Positions 60,977 through 64,000 of a DNA stretch of 64,000 bases are shown here, one piece after another (the stretch's first letter is position 1; each line of letters starts with the position of its first letter). The stretch is taken from the NCBI GenBank assembly GCA_963728965.1, contig CAVSMH010000006.1, positions 1,612,001-1,676,000 on the forward strand. The letters are read 5' to 3'. Under the pieces are notes generated by a model. It was given only the letters and a program-made list of their open reading frames with translations, searched no databases and was not told the DNA's origin. A program made the position numbers and the translations under genes. The DNA comes from DASQZT01 sp963728965 (lineage in GTDB: Bacteria > Acidobacteriota > Terriglobia > Bryobacterales > Bryobacteraceae).

Positions 60977-62373
60977 AGCGCGTCATTATCATCGTCGTGA
61001 TTGTGGCCGCGGTGGCGGGGTTCTTCGTATGGGACCGGCTCTTCCGCGAGGTCGCCACCGTTTATAGCGATCCGGCCGAGCATTTCAAGTACGGTTCGAT
61101 TGGGGTCGAGGTGCCCGCCGGCCTCCCGTATTGGATCTGGGTGGTGCTGCCGCGGGTGTTCGCCGATAAGCTTCCCGGGCCCGGCGGATACGTGGCGCTG
61201 GGGGCCTCGTGGGAAATGGGCAAGGAACTGCCCATCGGCTTTACCAAGGAGCGGGTCGGCATCCAGCGGGTGGGCGTGAACTGCGCGGGCTGCCACACGA
61301 CCTCGGTCCGCGCCAGCGCCACCGAGGCGCCGCGATTCTACCTGGGCGGCCCTTCGAATCGCTTTCAGGCGCAGGCATACGTGCGGTTCCTGTTTGCCTG
61401 CGCGCACGATGACCGCTTCAATTCGACCACCCTGATGAACGCCATTCTCGGCATCTACAACATGGGGTTCATCGACCGGGTTCTGTACCGCTACCTGATC
61501 ATCCCGTACACGCGCAGCCAGCTCCTGAAAAGCGAACGCGACGACTACTACTGGATGCCGGAGCGCCCCGACTGGGGTCCCGGCCGCACCGACATGAACC
61601 CGTTCCAACGCCAGGTGATGCGGCTGCCGGACGACCACACCATCGGCAGCACGGACATCATGCCGATCTGGAACGAACGCGCGCGGGAAGGCATGCTGCA
61701 TCACTCCGATGGACTCAACACCACACTGGTGGAGTCCGTGCGCAGCGCGGCTCTGGCCGCGGGCGCCACCAAAAGCTCCATCGACATTCCGGCGCTCGAT
61801 CGGGTGCAGCAGTTCCTGATGGATCTGCCGGCTCCGAAGTACGCTTTCGCTATCGACCAGGCGCTGGCGGCGAAGGGCCAGCCGATTTTTGAGCAGCGCT
61901 GCGCCTCGTGCCACGCGTTCCATGGCGCGCGCACGGGCAAGGTGGTGCCGCTGGCTGAAATCGGCACAGACCCGCACCGCAACAAGCACTGGCCGCAATC
62001 CTCGGCCGACGCGTTCAACCACTGGGCCGACGGCTACTCGTGGGCGTTTCATAACTTCCGCGCGTCCGACGGGTATCTTTCGCCGCCCCTCGATGGCTTG
62101 TGGCTGCGGGCGCCTTATCTGCACAACGGTTCGGTGCCCAACCTGCGCGAACTGCTGTTGCCGGTAGAGAAGCGGTCCGTCACCTTCTTCCGCGGCTACG
62201 ACGTGTACGACCAGGCGAACCTGGGCTTCGTTTCTTCAGGGCCCGAAGCGCAACAGGTAGGATTCTGCTACGACACGCATGTTCCCGGCAATTCCAACCA
62301 GGGCCACACCTATGGAACCGACTTGAGCGAACCCGACCGTCAGGCACTGATCGAGTATCTGAAGACGCTCTAA
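60973..62373 (+). CDS. Membrane-anchored diheme cytochrome c, second of a tandem pair
   Basis: A 466-residue paralogue of the preceding protein with one N-terminal helix (residues 4-20). Heme motifs are CAGCH (Cys104-His108) and CASCH (Cys310-His314). It shares HFKYGSIG, LPYWIWVVLP, RPDWGPGRTD and WLRAPYLHNGSVPNLRELLLP with its neighbour. The pair probably arose by tandem duplication and may form a heterodimer or two electron-transfer steps. A loop near residues 215-260 differs most from its paralogue. The ATG overlaps the upstream stop. Confidence 0.84.
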   Translation: MKRVIIIVVIVAAVAGFFVWDRLFREVATVYSDPAEHFKYGSIGVEVPAGLPYWIWVVLPRVFADKLPGPGGYVALGASWEMGKELPIGFTKERVGIQRVGVNCAGCHTTSVRASATEAPRFYLGGPSNRFQAQAYVRFLFACAHDDRFNSTTLMNAILGIYNMGFIDRVLYRYLIIPYTRSQLLKSERDDYYWMPERPDWGPGRTDMNPFQRQVMRLPDDHTIGSTDIMPIWNERAREGMLHHSDGLNTTLVESVRSAALAAGATKSSIDIPALDRVQQFLMDLPAPKYAFAIDQALAAKGQPIFEQRCASCHAFHGARTGKVVPLAEIGTDPHRNKHWPQSSADAFNHWADGYSWAFHNFRASDGYLSPPLDGLWLRAPYLHNGSVPNLRELLLPVEKRSVTFFRGYDVYDQANLGFVSSGPEAQQVGFCYDTHVPGNSNQGHTYGTDLSEPDRQALIEYLKTL

Positions 62374-62383
62374 AGGAGACCGC

Positions 62384-63298
62384 ATGCCCAGACCGTTAGA
62401 CCAACAGGTTGTCGTCATCAGCGGCGTCGGCTCGGGAATCGGACGCGCCACCGCGCTTCGGTTCGCCGCCCGCGGCGCCAGGCTGGTGATTGGCGGGCGC
62501 AGTGCCGATGCCATCGCCGCCATCGTTCGCGAGATCCAAAGCGCCGGCGGAAATGTGGTTTCGATGCAGGTGGATGTGTCGAAGCGCGAACAGGTGCAGG
62601 CACTGGCCAGGCTGGCGATGGACACCCACGGCCGTATCGACACGTGGGTGAACAACGCCGGAGTCTCGATTTACGGCAAGTTCGACACCATCCCGGAAGA
62701 GGAGGTGCGGCGGCTTTTCGATGTCAACCTGTGGGGCACGACTTACGGAATGTGGACCGCAGTGGCGATTTTCCGGGCGCAGGGCGGAGGCACGATCATT
62801 AACCTGGCTTCAGTGGTCGGCAAGCGCGGGCTGCCGCTCCAGAATTTCTACAGTGCGTCGAAGTTCGCCATCATCGGGCTGAGCGAAGCGGTGCGCACGG
62901 AACTGAGGACGGAGAAGAGCAACATCGCGGTATGCGCCATCTGCCCGCCTTCGATCGATACGCCGTTCTACGACAACTCGGTGACGCGCATGGGATTCGC
63001 GCCGCGGCCGCTGCCGGTGGTGCTGCCGGCCGAGAGGGTGGCGAAGGATATCGTGAACTGCGCGATCCGCCCCAAGCGGGAAGTTTGGGTCGGTTGGGTG
63101 GGAAAGGCATTCGTGGGATTGAGCGTGCTGTTTCCCTGGTTCATGGACTGGTTCATCCTCACCCTGGGGTTCCAGGCGCAGTTGACGAACGAGCCGAAGA
63201 AGCCGGAGAGCGAGGCCGCCCTGTTCCGGCCGACCGCAGCCACCACCATCGACGGCAACTGGACGGCTTGGGGACAGCGAAGGGCCGCGAAATCATAG
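62384..63298 (+). CDS. Short-chain dehydrogenase/reductase
   Basis: A 304-residue SDR with the nucleotide motif SGVGSGIGRA (residues 13-22), NNAG at residues 90-93 and the catalytic Ser143, Tyr156 and Lys160 (YSASK). The C-terminal ~60 residues extend beyond the classic fold with a hydrophobic stretch (GLSVLFPWFMDWFILTL) that could associate with the membrane. It would interconvert an alcohol and ketone with NAD(P)H, perhaps on the same molecule handled by the GMC and OYE enzymes. It is 10 bases after the second cytochrome. Confidence 0.88.
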   Translation: MPRPLDQQVVVISGVGSGIGRATALRFAARGARLVIGGRSADAIAAIVREIQSAGGNVVSMQVDVSKREQVQALARLAMDTHGRIDTWVNNAGVSIYGKFDTIPEEEVRRLFDVNLWGTTYGMWTAVAIFRAQGGGTIINLASVVGKRGLPLQNFYSASKFAIIGLSEAVRTELRTEKSNIAVCAICPPSIDTPFYDNSVTRMGFAPRPLPVVLPAERVAKDIVNCAIRPKREVWVGWVGKAFVGLSVLFPWFMDWFILTLGFQAQLTNEPKKPESEAALFRPTAATTIDGNWTAWGQRRAAKS

Positions 63299-63306
63299 GA
63301 GGACGC

Positions 63307-63726
63307 ATGGGTAGCGAACGTTTCTGGAAGATTCACTGGGCCATTGCCGTGTGGCACAACATCATCGGCGGTGTGGGGCTGATCTTTCTCGGCGACTGGG
63401 TGTACGCGCGGGAAGGGCTGCATCCGCCGGTGCCGGGCGTGAACTATGTCCGATGGATGCTGCTGATTCTGGTCTTCGCATACGTCTACTACCTGGTGTA
63501 CCGCGACCTCTACAACACCGAAAGGCTGGTGCGCGCCGGCATTGCGGGCAAGATCGCGTCAGCTTCGCCCGATTTGTATTTTCTGCTGTTCAAAACGGGC
63601 GTGGCGAAGATTTTCTGGATCACGGTCTGTACCGACTACACGTTCGCGGTGACCTTCTTTCTGTTCCTGCGGTGGGTGGCGAAACAAAAGGCGATGATGC
63701 CTGCCAAGGCAGCGGCCGCGGGGTAG
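63307..63726 (+). CDS. Small membrane protein with three to four helices, last gene of the operon
   Basis: A 139-residue integral membrane protein with hydrophobic segments around residues 12-30, 48-66, 88-104 and 106-126. No family was recognised. The charged loops (YREDLYNTE-like segment YRDLYNTERLVRAG) suggest a fixed topology. GGAGG ends 4 bases before ATG 63307. An earlier in-frame start lies inside the dehydrogenase gene and is not used. Its place at the end of the redox operon suggests a membrane partner or quinone-side subunit, which is speculative. Confidence 0.65.
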   Translation: MGSERFWKIHWAIAVWHNIIGGVGLIFLGDWVYAREGLHPPVPGVNYVRWMLLILVFAYVYYLVYRDLYNTERLVRAGIAGKIASASPDLYFLLFKTGVAKIFWITVCTDYTFAVTFFLFLRWVAKQKAMMPAKAAAAG

Positions 63727-63752
63727 GGCAGGCCGGCAGCCGCGCTGCCCGG

Positions 63753-64000
63753 TCAGGATGGAAGCACGCGCGCTATCACCAGGGTCATATCGTCGTGCTG
63801 GGGGGCGCCGGCGGCAAAGACGTCGGCGGCAGCCATGATGTGGGTCACCGCTTCAGCCGGTGGCAGGCTTGCGCAGCTACGGGCGGTTTCGACGAGCGCG
63901 TCTTCGCCCCATTCGTCTTCCCGCGGGTTTTCGGCTTCGCTGATGCCATCGGTGAAGAATACCAGCAGGTCGAACGGCTGTAGCTGGATCTCTTCCTGGT
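63753..64000 (-). CDS. SpoIIE/RsbU-type serine phosphatase, C-terminal end (partial)
   Basis: The last 82 residues of a PP2C-like SpoIIE phosphatase domain, with LLVFFTDGISEAENP and the terminal motif APQHDDMTLVIARV that hold metal-binding Asp residues. The frame is open to the right edge, so the start and any sensor domains lie outside the window. Such proteins dephosphorylate anti-sigma-factor antagonists in partner-switching regulation. It is convergent with the redox operon and does not belong to it. Confidence 0.88.
   Translation of the reverse strand, partial: QEEIQLQPFDLLVFFTDGISEAENPREDEWGEDALVETARSCASLPPAEAVTHIMAAADVFAAGAPQHDDMTLVIARVLPS

Noticed and set aside
1..64000. CRISPR arrays, insertion sequences, prophage, tRNA and rRNA
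   Set aside because: No direct-repeat arrays, transposase or integrase motifs, or recognisable RNA genes were found on reading both strands.

Overview
The window is a high-GC bacterial chromosome segment that most resembles Acidobacteriota of the Solibacter/Bryobacterales type. This is inferred from the mix of gene families and not from a marker gene: a MEMO-family protein, BNR and sortilin-like propeller proteins, PEP-CTERM proteins, a winged-helix regulator fused to a PD40 propeller, secreted GH97 and GH3 glycosidases, and a type of EgtB described from Chloracidobacterium. No rRNA, tRNA, CRISPR array, transposase, integrase or phage gene was seen. Genes are dense, many neighbours overlap by four bases (ATGA/GTGA), and GTG or TTG starts are common.

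Layout. 1-5 kb: the end of a biotin-dependent carboxylase (biotin carboxylase and biotin carrier), a MEMO protein with a TrmH-type RNA methyltransferase, a polyprenol-phosphate-type glycosyltransferase and a TrmB-like regulator. 5-16.2 kb: a Ycf48-like BNR protein, a small cytochrome c, a large secreted alpha/beta hydrolase, a GH97 glycosidase, transketolase, a CHAD protein, a nucleotidyltransferase-fold protein and a TIM-barrel isomerase/epimerase. 16.2-26.8 kb is housekeeping: carA-carB, a cyclophilin lipoprotein with an intrinsic terminator, a methyltransferase, a bacteriohemerythrin, topA and dprA. 26.8-31.0 kb is a seven-gene Mrp/Mbh-type cation antiporter module. 31-34 kb holds an unknown protein and the ergothioneine genes egtB-egtD. 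34-41.6 kb holds a giant sortilin-like propeller protein, a secreted cyanophycinase-like peptidase, an in-frame fusion of two PEP-CTERM proteins and a frameshifted winged-helix/PD40 regulator. 41.6-48.9 kb holds a ribose-type sugar ABC transporter divergent from a GH3 beta-glucosidase, then a NarL-type two-component pair.

49.1-63.7 kb is the most unusual part. It is an uninterrupted, same-strand run of eleven genes, most of them overlapping or a few bases apart: a nitroreductase-like unknown, two unrecognised proteins, a cholesterol-oxidase-type GMC oxidoreductase with a ferredoxin-like Cys cluster, a 1156-residue AsmA-like membrane protein, a BON-like lipoprotein, an OYE-family flavoenzyme, a tandem pair of membrane-anchored diheme cytochromes c (CcP/RoxA-like), a short-chain dehydrogenase and a four-helix membrane protein. 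It reads as an envelope redox system acting on a hydrophobic substrate such as a steroid, terpenoid or lipid. The substrate and the direction of the pathway cannot be read from sequence. The window ends inside a SpoIIE/RsbU-type phosphatase on the minus strand.
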